In this document: positions 9,144-18,383 of the stretch, piece after piece
Layout: each line of letters starts with the position of its first letter
Position numbering within the stretch: the first letter of the stretch is position 1
Source: an uncultured Holophagaceae bacterium
GTDB taxonomy: Bacteria; Acidobacteriota; Holophagae; Holophagales; Holophagaceae
Assembly: GCA_903857495.1 (NCBI GenBank)
Contig: CAIOFF010000035.1
Coordinates: forward strand, 160,978-224,977
Direction: 5' to 3'
Length of the DNA stretch: 64,000 bases
The notes under the pieces: generated by a model
Databases searched by the model: none
Told to the model about the DNA's origin: nothing
Seen by the model: only the letters and a program-made list of their open reading frames with translations
Position numbers and translations under genes: made by a program

Positions 9144-9856
9144 GCAGCTCGGCCCTGCGCGTGCTGGTGGCCGAGGATGAGCCCTTCAACCTGCGACGGC
9201 TGACGCGGCTGCTGCGCGAGGCGGGCTGCGAGGTGGTGGCGGAGCTGGAGGACGGCCCGTCGGTGCTGGCGTGGCTGGCCCAGGGCGAGCCCGTGGACGC
9301 GCTGTTCCTCGACATCCAGATGCCTGGGCTCACGGGTCTGGACCTGGCGGCCGAGCTGGCCCACGAGATTCCCGTGGTGTTCGTCACGGCCTACGCCGAG
9401 CACGCCGTGCGGGCCTTCGAGCAGGCCGCCACGGACTACCTGCTGAAGCCCGTCACCGCCGAGCGACTGGCGGCCACCCTGCAGCGCCTGCGCGCCCCGG
9501 CCCAGCGCGACCCGGCCCGGCCCACGGGGCCCTTCCGCGTTCCTGTGAAGGCGGGCGAGGGGCTGGTGCTGGTGGACCTGGCGAAGATCACCCACTTCAG
9601 CTTCGAGGACGGCGCCGTGTGGGCCTTCCTGGGCGAGCCCCTGCGCACCACCTGGAAGACCCTGGCCGAGGCCGAGCAGGCCCTGGGGGACCGCGTCGTG
9701 CGCGGCCACCGCCACCTGCTGATCCGCCCCGAGGCCGTGGTGGGCCTGCGCGCCGGCGAGTCCGGCCGCCTCCTCGTGCGCCTCAGCGGCAACGTCGAGC
9801 TCGAAGTCAGCCGTGGCGCCGCGCCCGCCTTCAAGGCGAGGCTCGGGCTCGCGTAG
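9140..9856 (+). CDS. LytTR-family response regulator
   Basis: 238 residues. Receiver domain at about 8-118 with acidic pair VAEDEP, phospho-acceptor Asp in LFLDIQMPG (about 57), the switch residue in VFVTAY and the conserved Lys in YLLKPV. The C-terminal domain from about 133 (FRVPVKAGEGLVLVDLAKITHF ... HRHLLIRPEAVVGLR) is a LytTR DNA-binding domain. Overlaps the kinase gene by ATGA. The likely target is the 21-bp direct-repeat array at 7300-7362 ahead of the operon. Confidence 0.92.
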   Translation: MSSSALRVLVAEDEPFNLRRLTRLLREAGCEVVAELEDGPSVLAWLAQGEPVDALFLDIQMPGLTGLDLAAELAHEIPVVFVTAYAEHAVRAFEQAATDYLLKPVTAERLAATLQRLRAPAQRDPARPTGPFRVPVKAGEGLVLVDLAKITHFSFEDGAVWAFLGEPLRTTWKTLAEAEQALGDRVVRGHRHLLIRPEAVVGLRAGESGRLLVRLSGNVELEVSRGAAPAFKARLGLA

Positions 9857-9865
9857 CGCGGGCTT

Positions 9866-10240
9866 CTACACTTCCGCGATGAGCTCGATCTCGACCTTTG
9901 CGCCGCGGGGGAGGGCTGCCACCTGGACGGTGCTGCGGGCGGGCTTGGCGGTGCCGAGGGCCTGTTCGTAGACGGCATTGAAGGCGGCGAAGTCGCCCAG
10001 GTCCGTGAGGAAGACCGTGGTCTTCACCACGCGGTCCCAGCTGGTGCTGGCGGCGGCGAGGACGGCGCTGAGGTTCTTCAGCACCTGCTCGGTCTGGGCC
10101 TCGATGGGACCCGTGACCATCTCCATGGTCTCGGGGACCAGGGGGATCTGGCCGGCGGTGAAGAGGTGGTTGCCCGAGATCTTGGCCTGGCTGTAGGGGC
10201 CGATGGCGGCAGGGGCGGCGGGGGTCGAAATCGTGCGCAT
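9866..10240 (-). CDS. ridA: RidA-family enamine/imine deaminase
   Basis: 124 residues, the typical RidA length. Hydrolyses reactive 2-aminoacrylate and related enamines released by PLP enzymes. Family motifs: APAAIGPYSQA near the N-terminus, FTAGQIPL, and the C-terminal ARSTVQVAALPRGAKVEIE carrying the substrate-binding Arg. The start at 10240 is preceded by TGGAG; the in-frame ATG upstream adds a short unrelated tail. Convergent with the LytTR gene, 9 bases away. Confidence 0.93.
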   Translation of the reverse strand: MRTISTPAAPAAIGPYSQAKISGNHLFTAGQIPLVPETMEMVTGPIEAQTEQVLKNLSAVLAAASTSWDRVVKTTVFLTDLGDFAAFNAVYEQALGTAKPARSTVQVAALPRGAKVEIELIAEV

Positions 10241-10315
10241 GGAAAACTCCAGGAAACGGCAAGCCAATAACCATAACCCAGAAAGCCAGGGCAGGGGGTC
10301 AGACCAAGCCTTTGG

Positions 10316-11290
10316 TCAGTGCTTCTTGCCCCAGCGGCGCTTCTTATGGCGCCAGTTGCGGCCGGGCTTGGGGGCGGGCTGAAGGGGGGCGTCGAAGGGC
10401 GAGGCCGGCTGTTCCAGCTCGGGCTCGCCATCGCTGTCACCGTCGTCCATGCGCCGCGGCCCTTCCTCGATCTGCTGCTGCACCCACTGGGCCGTGCGGT
10501 GCATGAGCGCCGCGAGGCAGAGGCTGGTCTCGATGCGGGCATAGGGCAGGGGGCCGAGCTGGGTGAACACCGAGGGATCCGGCGGGATCACGCGCGGAAT
10601 GACGACCTCGGGCAGCGGCATGGGCAGCGCGTCGTAGGCCTCTTCCGGCAGGTGCCGCCAGGGTTCTGGCTGGGCCTGCTCCTGCTTGAGCAGATCCGCC
10701 ACGGTCAGCCGCTTCTTGGGGGGCCGGCCGCGCTTCTTGGGGGCGGCCACGGCGGCGGCGTCCAGAGCGGTCTGGAGGGCCTTGAGGACCTCACCGCGGC
10801 TCTTGCCGCGCAGGTCGAAGAGCAGCCAAGGATCGCGGTCCAGGGCCTCGGCCATGACGTAGCACACAGCGGCCACGTGCTTGCAGGGGTTGGCCCAGTC
10901 CGGGCAGTCGCAGTGGGTCTGCAGCTCCTTGGGCACGCGGGGATAGAGGCTGGCGCCCGCCTCGCGAAAGGTCTCGTCCAGACCCTGGGGCATCTCGCCC
11001 GCCAGCAGCGAGGCCACGAAGCGGCTCTCCAGGGCGATGCGGTCGAGGGCCTTCTGCCACTGGGCGGGAGTCAGGGCGGGCAGGCCCAGGGTCACGTTGT
11101 AGGTCTTGCGGCCGTGGACCCGGGCCTGGATCTCGCCCGGCTGCACGCCGAAGTGGGAGACATGGCCATCCTCGGCGTACTTCTTCCCGCGGGGCAGGCG
11201 GTTCTCGTAGTCGTCCCCGAGCTTCTCGAGGCCCTGGATCCAGAGGCGGCCCCACCAGGTGGCGCCGAAGCGGTCGGCGTGGCTCATCAT
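10316..11290 (-). CDS. SWIM zinc-finger protein, partner of SNF2 helicase
   Basis: 324 residues. The SWIM motif is C127-x-C129-(x)6-C136-x-H138 (CDCPDWANPCKH), preceded by a conserved N-terminal region beginning FGATWWGRLWIQGLE that is characteristic of SWIM proteins next to bacterial SNF2 genes. A basic patch (KKRGRPPKKR) resembles an AT-hook and could touch DNA. The start codon overlaps the stop of the SNF2 gene (ATGA), so the two are coupled and probably work together in a nucleic-acid transaction. The exact function of the pair is not established. A short hairpin (GACCAA/TTGGTC) begins at the stop codon. Confidence 0.88.
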   Translation of the reverse strand: MMSHADRFGATWWGRLWIQGLEKLGDDYENRLPRGKKYAEDGHVSHFGVQPGEIQARVHGRKTYNVTLGLPALTPAQWQKALDRIALESRFVASLLAGEMPQGLDETFREAGASLYPRVPKELQTHCDCPDWANPCKHVAAVCYVMAEALDRDPWLLFDLRGKSRGEVLKALQTALDAAAVAAPKKRGRPPKKRLTVADLLKQEQAQPEPWRHLPEEAYDALPMPLPEVVIPRVIPPDPSVFTQLGPLPYARIETSLCLAALMHRTAQWVQQQIEEGPRRMDDGDSDGEPELEQPASPFDAPLQPAPKPGRNWRHKKRRWGKKH

Positions 11291-14200
11291 GGCGCCACCT
11301 CCTTCGCGGTGCGCCGCACGGGCTTGGGGGCGGCTTCCTCGCCGTTGCCTTCATCCGGGTCCAGCAGCTCGGCGTTGGGGTCCAGCGCCACCAGCTGGCG
11401 CAGGGCGTCGTCGTCCAGCTCGGTGAGCCAGCCCTCGCCCGAGCCGACCACGCGGTCCGCGAGGTCGCGCTTGGACTCCAGCAGGGCGTCGATCTTCTCT
11501 TCCAGGGTGCCGATGGTGACCAGCTTGTGGACCTGCACGTTCTTGGTCTGGCCGATGCGGTAGGTGCGGTCCGTGGCCTGGTCCTCCACGGCGGGGTTCC
11601 ACCAGCGGTCGAAGTGGAAGACATGGGTGGCGGCCGTGAGGTTCAGGCCGACGCCGCCCGCCTTGAGGCTGAGCAGCAGCACCGGGGCGGCGTCAGCGTC
11701 CTCCTGGAAGGTGCGCACCATCTCGTCGCGGCCCTCGCGGCTGGTGCCGCCGTGCAGGAAGGGCGGCTCGAAGCCCAGGGCCTCCTGGAGGTGCACCTGC
11801 AGCCGGTCGCCCATCTCCTTGAACTGGGTGAAGACCAGGGCGCGCTCGCCGGCCTCCACGACCTCCTCGAGCATCTCGGTGAGGCGGTCCAGCTTGCCGC
11901 TGCGGCCGCGGTAGGGGCCCTGCTGCTTGAGGAACTGGCTGGGGTGGTTGCAGATCTGCTTGAGGTGCGTGAGCAGGGCCAGGATGCGGCCGCGGCGCTC
12001 GATGCCGGTGGCCGCGTCCAGCTCCTCGTCCATCTTCTCGACGCGGTACTGGTAGAGCTCGGCCTGCTCGCGGCTGAGGGTGGTGTACACCTTCATCTCG
12101 TGCTTCTCGGGCAGGTCCTGGATGATGCTCTTGTCGCTCTTCAGGCGGCGCAGGATGAAGGGGCCGATGCGCTGGCGCAGCAGGTTGGCGGCGTCGGGAT
12201 CGCGGTACTTCTCGATGGGCGTGGCGAACTGCTCCTTGAACTGGGACTCGCTGCCCAGGTAGCCAGGTAGCCCGGCGCTCATGATGGCCCAGAGCTCGGT
12301 CAGGCGGTTCTCGATGGGCGTGCCCGTGAGGGCCAGGCGGAAGCTGCCGCGCAGCTTGCGGATGGCCTTGGCCTGGGCCGAGCCCGCATTCTTGATGGCT
12401 TGGGCCTCGTCCACGACGATCATGCCCCAGTGCCGCTTGGCGAAGGTCTCCTCCTCGCGGCGCACCACGCCGTAGGTGGTGAGCACCAGGGTGTGGGGCT
12501 TGAAGGTGGCGGGCAGGCGGTCCCGGTTGTTCCCGTGGTGCACGAAGACCGGCAGGCTGGGGGCGAACTTGGCCAGCTCCCGCTCCCAGTTGCCCAGCAG
12601 CGAGGTGGGGCAGACCAGCAGCGTGGCCGGGCCGTCCTTGGGCTTCTGGGTCTGCCGGTGCAGCAGCAGGGCCAGCACCTCGATGGTCTTGCCGAGGCCC
12701 ATGTCGTCCGCGAGGATGCCGCCGAGGCCCAGGCGGCACAGGCCTTCCAGCCAGGCCAGGCCGCGCAGCTGGTAGGGGCGCAGCTGGCCCTGGAAGCTGG
12801 CGGGCTGGGTGATGGGCTTGTCCGGCAGGATCTTCAGATCTTCCAGCGCCGCGCCGAAGTCCCCGGCGACCTCCACCTCGATGGCTTCACTGACGCCGGG
12901 GATGCTGGCGGTGCCCGTGAGGGCGGCGGCCAGGGCCTCGCCCTTGCTCATGCTGCCGAAGCCCGCGCCGCGGCTGGCCTGGATCACGGAGCTGATCTGC
13001 TTGAGGGTCTCGGGATCCAGGGCCACCCACTTGCCCTTCCAGGCCACCAGCGGGTGCTTGAGGCTGGCCATCTGGGCGAAGTCCTCCACGCTCAGGGCGT
13101 CGTCGCCGAGCATGAGCGACCAGTCGGCGCTGACGCTGCCTTCGAGGCCGGCCTGGGCCAGGGGGGTGGCCTCGGCCACGTCGCGAGCGCCCAGGCGCAC
13201 CTTGGCGCGCAGCCGCTTGGCGCCGCCGAAGTCAGCCAGAGCCTCGGGGATGTGGACCAGGAAGCCGGCTTCCTTCAGCTGGGCCGCGCCGCGGGTCAGG
13301 AAGCCCCAGGCCTCCGTGGGCCGCAGGACCAGGTCCTCGGGCTTCTGGCCAGAGAGGGCCCGCTCCAGGGCGGGGAAGAAGGGCACAGCCCGGGCCAGGC
13401 CCCGCAGCAGCGACTGGCGGGCCTGCAGCACGTCGGGTTCTGTGGAGGGCTCCCAGAGCTTGGCCACGCCGATGTCGGCCCCGGCCTCGGTCTCCAGGCC
13501 CACCTTGAGGATCCAGCCCACCTCGGCGAGGCGGTCGGCGTCCTGGACGGTCTGGCTGAGGGCGGGCACTGGCGGCGCCTCCAGGCGCAGGCTCGGCCGC
13601 AGCCACTGGGGCCGCGCGCCCTCGCTCCACTGGTCCAGCTGCTCGCCCAGGGTGCGCTCGGTGATGCCGGTGGTGGGGAACTCCGGCAGCTGGTGGGAGA
13701 GGGCCACCATGATGCGCTCGTCCCAGGGCAGCCGGTCCCGCTTGTGGCCGCGCAGACGGTGGATGAGGCCCAGGCGCGGGTCATCCCCGGCCCGGAGGCC
13801 CCCGGCCACGAAGCGCATGATGAAGTCGGCGCCATCTTCCAGGAAGGCGGTCAGCACCTGGTCCGCGGCCGGCGGCAGGGCCAGGTCATCCTCGATGTCG
13901 AAGGCGTCCAGCTCCCCCAGGGGCACGGTCTTGGTGAAGGCCCAGAGGTCGGCCTCGGGGAAGGCCAGGGCGGCCGGCGGCATGGCTTCCGCCAGCTCCC
14001 GCAGGATGGCGCGGTCCGAGGGGCTGGTGAGGCTCACGCCCCAGCGGGCCTTCCAGGGGGTGCCGGTGGTGTCCAGCTGGGGCAGCAGGGCGCCGCGGAC
14101 CACCAGGGACTGGAGCAGGCGCAGGGCCGTGGCCCAGTAGCGCAGGGTCGGGCCGGCGTTGCCGGGCCGCAGGGCCAGGGAGGAGAGCCAGGGGTAGGCC

Positions 14201-14412
14201 CGCTGCCAGCGGAGGGGCAGGGTGTGCATCTCCACCAGGGAGCCGTCGGCCACGAAGAGCTGGGCCTTGGCCGGGGTGAGCCGCTCCCGGCCCTGGAGCT
14301 CGCCGGGGATCGTCCGCAGGGCCCGGAGCCACTCGGCAGGTTCCACCGCCTCGGGCATGCAGAGCAGGAAACCCCGGTCTTGGGGCCGATACTGGAGGAA
14401 GGGATTCAGCAT
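11287..14412 (-). CDS. SNF2-family DNA-dependent ATPase/helicase
   Basis: 1041 residues. The N-terminal 500 residues form the bacterial SNF2-associated region. The motor follows: Walker A in DDMGLGKT near 570, DEAQ box in VVDEAQAIKN near 665, and in the second lobe FTQFKEMGDRL, AGGVGLNLT and DRWWNPAVEDQATDRTYRIGQ, the classic SNF2 motif V-VI region. HepA/RapA-like enzymes remodel RNA polymerase or protein-DNA complexes; this subgroup is found with SWIM proteins. Diverges from rpiB with only 44 bases between start codons. Confidence 0.93.
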   Translation of the reverse strand: MLNPFLQYRPQDRGFLLCMPEAVEPAEWLRALRTIPGELQGRERLTPAKAQLFVADGSLVEMHTLPLRWQRAYPWLSSLALRPGNAGPTLRYWATALRLLQSLVVRGALLPQLDTTGTPWKARWGVSLTSPSDRAILRELAEAMPPAALAFPEADLWAFTKTVPLGELDAFDIEDDLALPPAADQVLTAFLEDGADFIMRFVAGGLRAGDDPRLGLIHRLRGHKRDRLPWDERIMVALSHQLPEFPTTGITERTLGEQLDQWSEGARPQWLRPSLRLEAPPVPALSQTVQDADRLAEVGWILKVGLETEAGADIGVAKLWEPSTEPDVLQARQSLLRGLARAVPFFPALERALSGQKPEDLVLRPTEAWGFLTRGAAQLKEAGFLVHIPEALADFGGAKRLRAKVRLGARDVAEATPLAQAGLEGSVSADWSLMLGDDALSVEDFAQMASLKHPLVAWKGKWVALDPETLKQISSVIQASRGAGFGSMSKGEALAAALTGTASIPGVSEAIEVEVAGDFGAALEDLKILPDKPITQPASFQGQLRPYQLRGLAWLEGLCRLGLGGILADDMGLGKTIEVLALLLHRQTQKPKDGPATLLVCPTSLLGNWERELAKFAPSLPVFVHHGNNRDRLPATFKPHTLVLTTYGVVRREEETFAKRHWGMIVVDEAQAIKNAGSAQAKAIRKLRGSFRLALTGTPIENRLTELWAIMSAGLPGYLGSESQFKEQFATPIEKYRDPDAANLLRQRIGPFILRRLKSDKSIIQDLPEKHEMKVYTTLSREQAELYQYRVEKMDEELDAATGIERRGRILALLTHLKQICNHPSQFLKQQGPYRGRSGKLDRLTEMLEEVVEAGERALVFTQFKEMGDRLQVHLQEALGFEPPFLHGGTSREGRDEMVRTFQEDADAAPVLLLSLKAGGVGLNLTAATHVFHFDRWWNPAVEDQATDRTYRIGQTKNVQVHKLVTIGTLEEKIDALLESKRDLADRVVGSGEGWLTELDDDALRQLVALDPNAELLDPDEGNGEEAAPKPVRRTAKEVAP

Positions 14413-14456
14413 GGCGCCCCGCTGCGGCGGTAGGCTGAGAGCCGGGGGGCGGAGCG

Positions 14457-14891
14457 ATGCGACTTGGATTTGCTAGCGATCATGCTGGATTCGACCTGAA
14501 GGAGCGGCTCAAGGGCTGGGCGCGGGAACACGGTCATGAGGTGGTGGATTTCGGCACGGACGGCTCGGCCTCGGTGGACTATCCGGATTTCGCGCACCGC
14601 GCGGCAGAGGGCAGGGATCAGTGGGAGCGCCTGGTGTTGGTCTGCGGATCCGGCATCGGCATCAGCATCGCGGCCAACCGCCATGCTGGCATCCGCTGCG
14701 CGCTGGTGACCTCCCCCGAGCACGCGGCACTGGCTCGGCAGCACAATGACGCAAACGCCATCGCTTTCGGCCAGCGGCTAACGGATCCGCTCAATGCAGA
14801 ATCCTACCTGAAAATCTTCCTGGATACACCTTTTGAAGGTGGCCGGCACCAGGGGCGGGTCGACAAGATCGAGTGGAAAGGCTGCTGCTGA
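14457..14891 (+). CDS. rpiB: Ribose-5-phosphate isomerase B
   Basis: 144 residues, interconverting ribose 5-phosphate and ribulose 5-phosphate in the pentose phosphate pathway. Motifs: N-terminal ASDHAGFDLKE, the catalytic Cys in LVCGSGIGISIAANR, and CALVTSPEHAALARQHNDAN, all diagnostic of RpiB. Ribosome binding site GGGGGGCGGAG. The stop and the next start overlap (TGATG), so rph is translated from the same message. Divergent from the SNF2 gene. Confidence 0.95.
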   Translation: MRLGFASDHAGFDLKERLKGWAREHGHEVVDFGTDGSASVDYPDFAHRAAEGRDQWERLVLVCGSGIGISIAANRHAGIRCALVTSPEHAALARQHNDANAIAFGQRLTDPLNAESYLKIFLDTPFEGGRHQGRVDKIEWKGCC

Positions 14892-15607
14892 TGCGCGGAA
14901 CCGAGGAATTACGCCTCCTGACCCTGGAAAAGAGCGTGCAATTGCACGCCTCCGGTTCCTGCCTGGTGAAGCTGGGCCGGACCCACGTCCTCTGCGCCGC
15001 CAGCCTGGAGGAGCGGGTGCCCGGCTGGATGAAGGGGCGGGGCCAGGGCTGGCTCACCGCCGAATACGGGATGCTGCCCGCCGCCACCCACACGCGGTCG
15101 GATCGCGAGGCGGCCCGGGGCAAGCAGCAGGGGCGCACCGTGGAGATCCAGCGGCTCATCGGCCGCAGCCTGCGCCAGGCCGTGGACCTGGGTGCCCTGG
15201 GTGAGCGCACCCTCACCGTGGACTGCGACGTGCTCAATGCCGATGGCGGGACCCGCTGCGCGGCCATCACGGGTGCCTGGGTGGCCGTGGCGCTTGCGCT
15301 GCGGGGCCAGGGGCTGGAGGGCGCCCTGGTGCGCCAGGTGGCCGCCGTGAGCGCCGGGATCGTGGAGGCCGGCGAGGGTCGGCACGGGCTCGTGTTGGAT
15401 CTGGAATACGAGGAGGACCACCTGGCCGCCGTGGACTGCAACCTGGTGGCGGCGCGCCTCCAGGGGGGCGGCGAGCTGGAGCTGGTGGAGCTGCAGGGCA
15501 CCGGTGAAGGCCGGTCCTTCACCCGCGCCGAGGCGGCGGGGCTCATGGACCTGGGCCTGGCGGGCTGCGCAGCGCTCATGGAGGCGCAGCGGATCGCCCT
15601 CGCATGA
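14891..15607 (+). CDS. rph: Ribonuclease PH
   Basis: 238 residues. Phosphorolytic 3'-5' exoribonuclease that trims tRNA precursors. Start at 14891 because it overlaps the rpiB stop and gives the normal length. Core motifs: GQGWLTAEYGMLPAATHTR, GRTVEIQRLIGRSLR, LTVDCDVLNADGGTR and LDLEYEEDHLAAVD. The usual N-terminal RxDGR region is shortened to MRGTEELR. It lies between rpiB and an outer-membrane patatin gene, overlapping the latter by ATGA, a gene order that couples RNA processing to envelope functions only by transcription. Confidence 0.94.
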   Translation: MRGTEELRLLTLEKSVQLHASGSCLVKLGRTHVLCAASLEERVPGWMKGRGQGWLTAEYGMLPAATHTRSDREAARGKQQGRTVEIQRLIGRSLRQAVDLGALGERTLTVDCDVLNADGGTRCAAITGAWVAVALALRGQGLEGALVRQVAAVSAGIVEAGEGRHGLVLDLEYEEDHLAAVDCNLVAARLQGGGELELVELQGTGEGRSFTRAEAAGLMDLGLAGCAALMEAQRIALA

Positions 15608-18339
15608 GAGCCCTGCTGCTGGCAGCGGCCCTGCCCGCCCTGTTGGCGGGTCAGGGCACGCCAGCAGCAGCACCAGACAAGCCGGCGGCGCCCCGGCGCA
15701 TCGAGGTCACCCTCCAGCCCCCGGACATGGTGTTCCGGTTCCTGCCCCGGGTGGTCATCCCGGGCATGCCCCGGGTGGCGGTGGCCCTGAGCGGTGGCGG
15801 CGCCCGGGGCCTGGCGCACATCGGGGTCCTCCAGCGCCTGGAGGAAGTGGGCTATCCCCTGGACAGCCTCACGGGCACCAGCGCCGGGGCCCTCGTGGGG
15901 GCCCTCTACGCCAGCGGGTTCTCCGGGCGCGAGGTGGAAGATCTCTTCAGCCGTCTGGACCTCACCCGCGCCTTCCTCGAGCCCCTCTGGCGGAACCCCG
16001 GCGAGACACTGGAAGAACAGGAAGACCGCAGCGCCCCCTTCCTCTCCGTCGAGCGCCACGAGGGCCGCCTGAGCCTGGCCCAGGGCCTCCGCAGCGGGGT
16101 GGAGGTGCAGCACACGCTGCAGGGCCTGCTGGCGCGAGGTGCTTACTTCTCCGGCGGGGACTTCAACCGGCTCCAGCGTCCCCTGCGCGTGCTGGCCACC
16201 AACCTGGAGACGGGCCAGGGCCGGGTCTTCGACCGCGGCGACCTGGTGGAGGCTGTGCGCGCCTCCATGTCCATTCCCGGCGGCTTCCGGCCCGTGGTGA
16301 TCGAGGGGCAGCAGTATGTGGACGGCGCCCTGGTGGAGAACCTGCCCGTGACCACGGCCAAGGAGGCCTTCCACCCGGACCTGGTCATCGGCATCGACAC
16401 CAGCGCGCCGCTGGAGCGGCGGCCCTCCACGAGCATCTTCTCGGTGGCGGCCCGCAGCCTGGACCTGGTGGTGGAGCGGCGCCAGTGGGAGAGCCGCGCC
16501 GCGGCGGACTTCCTCATCCGCCCCGAGATCAAGGACGTGCCCTTCCTGGAATACGGGGTTCATGGGTCCAAGCTGGTGCGGCAGGGCCGGGAGGCCTTCG
16601 AGGCCCGGCGGGATGCCCTGGACCACCTGCTTCGCACCCACCTTGACCAGGAGCGGCTGGACATCTCCCGGGTGGCTGTGGATGTTCCAAGCGGCCTCAA
16701 GTCGCGAGTGGCGGTGATCCTGGCGGAGGCGCTGCAGTCCGGCAAGGATGGCATCCGCGTCCAGGACGCCCAGATCCTGCTGCAGCAGATCCTGGTCCAC
16801 GGCCAGGCCCAGGAAGCCTGGATCACCGTGGATGGCGACCGGGTGCTCACGGTCCACCTGCGGCCCTTCCCGGCGGTGTCGGCGGTGGAGACCGCGGTGC
16901 CGGAGGCCTGGCGCCCGTATGTCCTGGAGCTGGCGGAGACTGCGATTCCGGCGGGAGAGCCCTTCAACCCCGAGTCCTTCGGTCGGCTCATGGCCCAGGT
17001 GGTCTACCAGTGCCTCATGGAGGGCCAGCCCCTCATGGACGCGCGAGGCTCCCGCTTCGATGCCGCCACCGGGCAGGTCCACATCGTCCTCCGGGAGCCC
17101 CTGGTGACGAAGGTCGAGGTGCGGACCCCCCCGGGCACCTCGCTGGACGAGGCCCAGCTCCTGGGGCTGCTTGGGCCGCTGCAGGGCCGCCCCTTCCGGC
17201 CCACCCTGCTTCAGACCCGCATCGCCTTGGCGGAGCACCGGCTCCACCTTGCGGAGCTGCGCTATCAGGTCCGGCCCGAGGGCATTGATGCCCTGACCAT
17301 CACCCTGGTACCGGTGCCCCAGCAGCAGGAGCGCCTTGACCTCTCTGTGGGCTACGAGTCCATCCTGGGAGGCACCCTGGGACTGGCCTACCGAGCCCTG
17401 GACCTGGGCTTCAAGGGCACGGAGCTGGAGCTGAGCGGCATCCGGAACCGGCTGCAGGAGCAGGCTGCCCTGAGCCTGCGCAGCCCCTTTGGCTTCTCGC
17501 CGGGCACCGGCATCGAGTTCGATGCGAGCTACTGGCAGCAGCGCCTGGACGTGCCGCTCTACTGGCGGACCCCGGCGCTGCCCGGCAACGGGCTGGATGC
17601 CCGCATCAGTGCCTCCGACCTGATGGTGAAGACCTACTTCCGCTTCAGCAACCTGGGCACGGGCAAGGTGAGCCTGGACCTGAGCCGACGCGACGCGGCC
17701 TACCGGGAGGACGGCCAGCGGGCCACACAGACCCAGGACGCGTTCTTCCTGTCAGGCGAGTGGGACAACTTCGACCGGCGCACCCTCCCGCGGGAGGGGC
17801 TCCTGGTTCGCGCCCGGTTCGGGGCGGGCCACGCCCATGCGGGGCAGTTGCCGGCCACCGACTTCCTGCAGAGCTACTTCCGGGCCCGGGGCCTCACGAC
17901 CTTCGGCGACCTCGTGGGGGCGGACCTGGACGTGGAGTGGGGCCAGGGCCGGAACCTGCCCCTGGACCGCTGGTGGGTGATCGGCGGGCCTTCCTTTGTC
18001 GTCGGCTCCCGGTCCATGGGCTTCATGGTCCCGAACTTCGCTGCGCTCCGCTTCGGCATCCCGTTCCGCTTCTACCTGGGCCTGGGCCTCACGGTGGAGC
18101 TGGCCCCCCGCTTCGACCTCGCCTGGGTGTCCCAGAGCCGCTCGGCCCTGCTGGACGGCAGCGCCTCCCCCCGGGGCCAGGGGGCGGGACTCGTGCTCCG
18201 CACCGCCCTATCCAACTTCTACGTGGAGCTGGCCTACGGCTTCCTCAAGCTGCACACCCCCCAGGAGAGCGCCCGGACCGTGGGCAGCTTCAACTTCCTG
18301 ATCGGCACGCAGCCCTTCGACCTCTGGAAGCGTCACTGA
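15604..18339 (+). CDS. Patatin-like phospholipase fused to POTRA and BamA-type barrel (type Vd secretion-like)
   Basis: 911 residues. Signal peptide at 1-17. Patatin domain about 55-330 with oxyanion loop GGGARG at 64-69, catalytic Ser93 in GTSAG and Asp near 240 in DGAL, so the Ser-Asp dyad is complete. Residues about 350-560 contain POTRA-like segments, and the C-terminal part (about 570-911) has the alternating pattern of an outer-membrane bacterial surface antigen (Omp85/BamA) barrel ending in a strand near FNFLIGTQPFDLW. This is the arrangement of PlpD-type (type Vd) autotransporters, in which the lipase is exported through its own barrel. Whether the lipase stays tethered or is released cannot be told here. 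Confidence 0.88.
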   Translation: MRALLLAAALPALLAGQGTPAAAPDKPAAPRRIEVTLQPPDMVFRFLPRVVIPGMPRVAVALSGGGARGLAHIGVLQRLEEVGYPLDSLTGTSAGALVGALYASGFSGREVEDLFSRLDLTRAFLEPLWRNPGETLEEQEDRSAPFLSVERHEGRLSLAQGLRSGVEVQHTLQGLLARGAYFSGGDFNRLQRPLRVLATNLETGQGRVFDRGDLVEAVRASMSIPGGFRPVVIEGQQYVDGALVENLPVTTAKEAFHPDLVIGIDTSAPLERRPSTSIFSVAARSLDLVVERRQWESRAAADFLIRPEIKDVPFLEYGVHGSKLVRQGREAFEARRDALDHLLRTHLDQERLDISRVAVDVPSGLKSRVAVILAEALQSGKDGIRVQDAQILLQQILVHGQAQEAWITVDGDRVLTVHLRPFPAVSAVETAVPEAWRPYVLELAETAIPAGEPFNPESFGRLMAQVVYQCLMEGQPLMDARGSRFDAATGQVHIVLREPLVTKVEVRTPPGTSLDEAQLLGLLGPLQGRPFRPTLLQTRIALAEHRLHLAELRYQVRPEGIDALTITLVPVPQQQERLDLSVGYESILGGTLGLAYRALDLGFKGTELELSGIRNRLQEQAALSLRSPFGFSPGTGIEFDASYWQQRLDVPLYWRTPALPGNGLDARISASDLMVKTYFRFSNLGTGKVSLDLSRRDAAYREDGQRATQTQDAFFLSGEWDNFDRRTLPREGLLVRARFGAGHAHAGQLPATDFLQSYFRARGLTTFGDLVGADLDVEWGQGRNLPLDRWWVIGGPSFVVGSRSMGFMVPNFAALRFGIPFRFYLGLGLTVELAPRFDLAWVSQSRSALLDGSASPRGQGAGLVLRTALSNFYVELAYGFLKLHTPQESARTVGSFNFLIGTQPFDLWKRH

Positions 18340-18383
18340 TACCCTGAAGGTCTGTTTTCCATCGCTCTTTGCCCGAGGCTGCC

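Noticed and set aside
12400..14433. 677-residue ORF antisense to the SNF2 gene
   Set aside because: Low-complexity composition; the SNF2 frame on the other strand has all helicase motifs.
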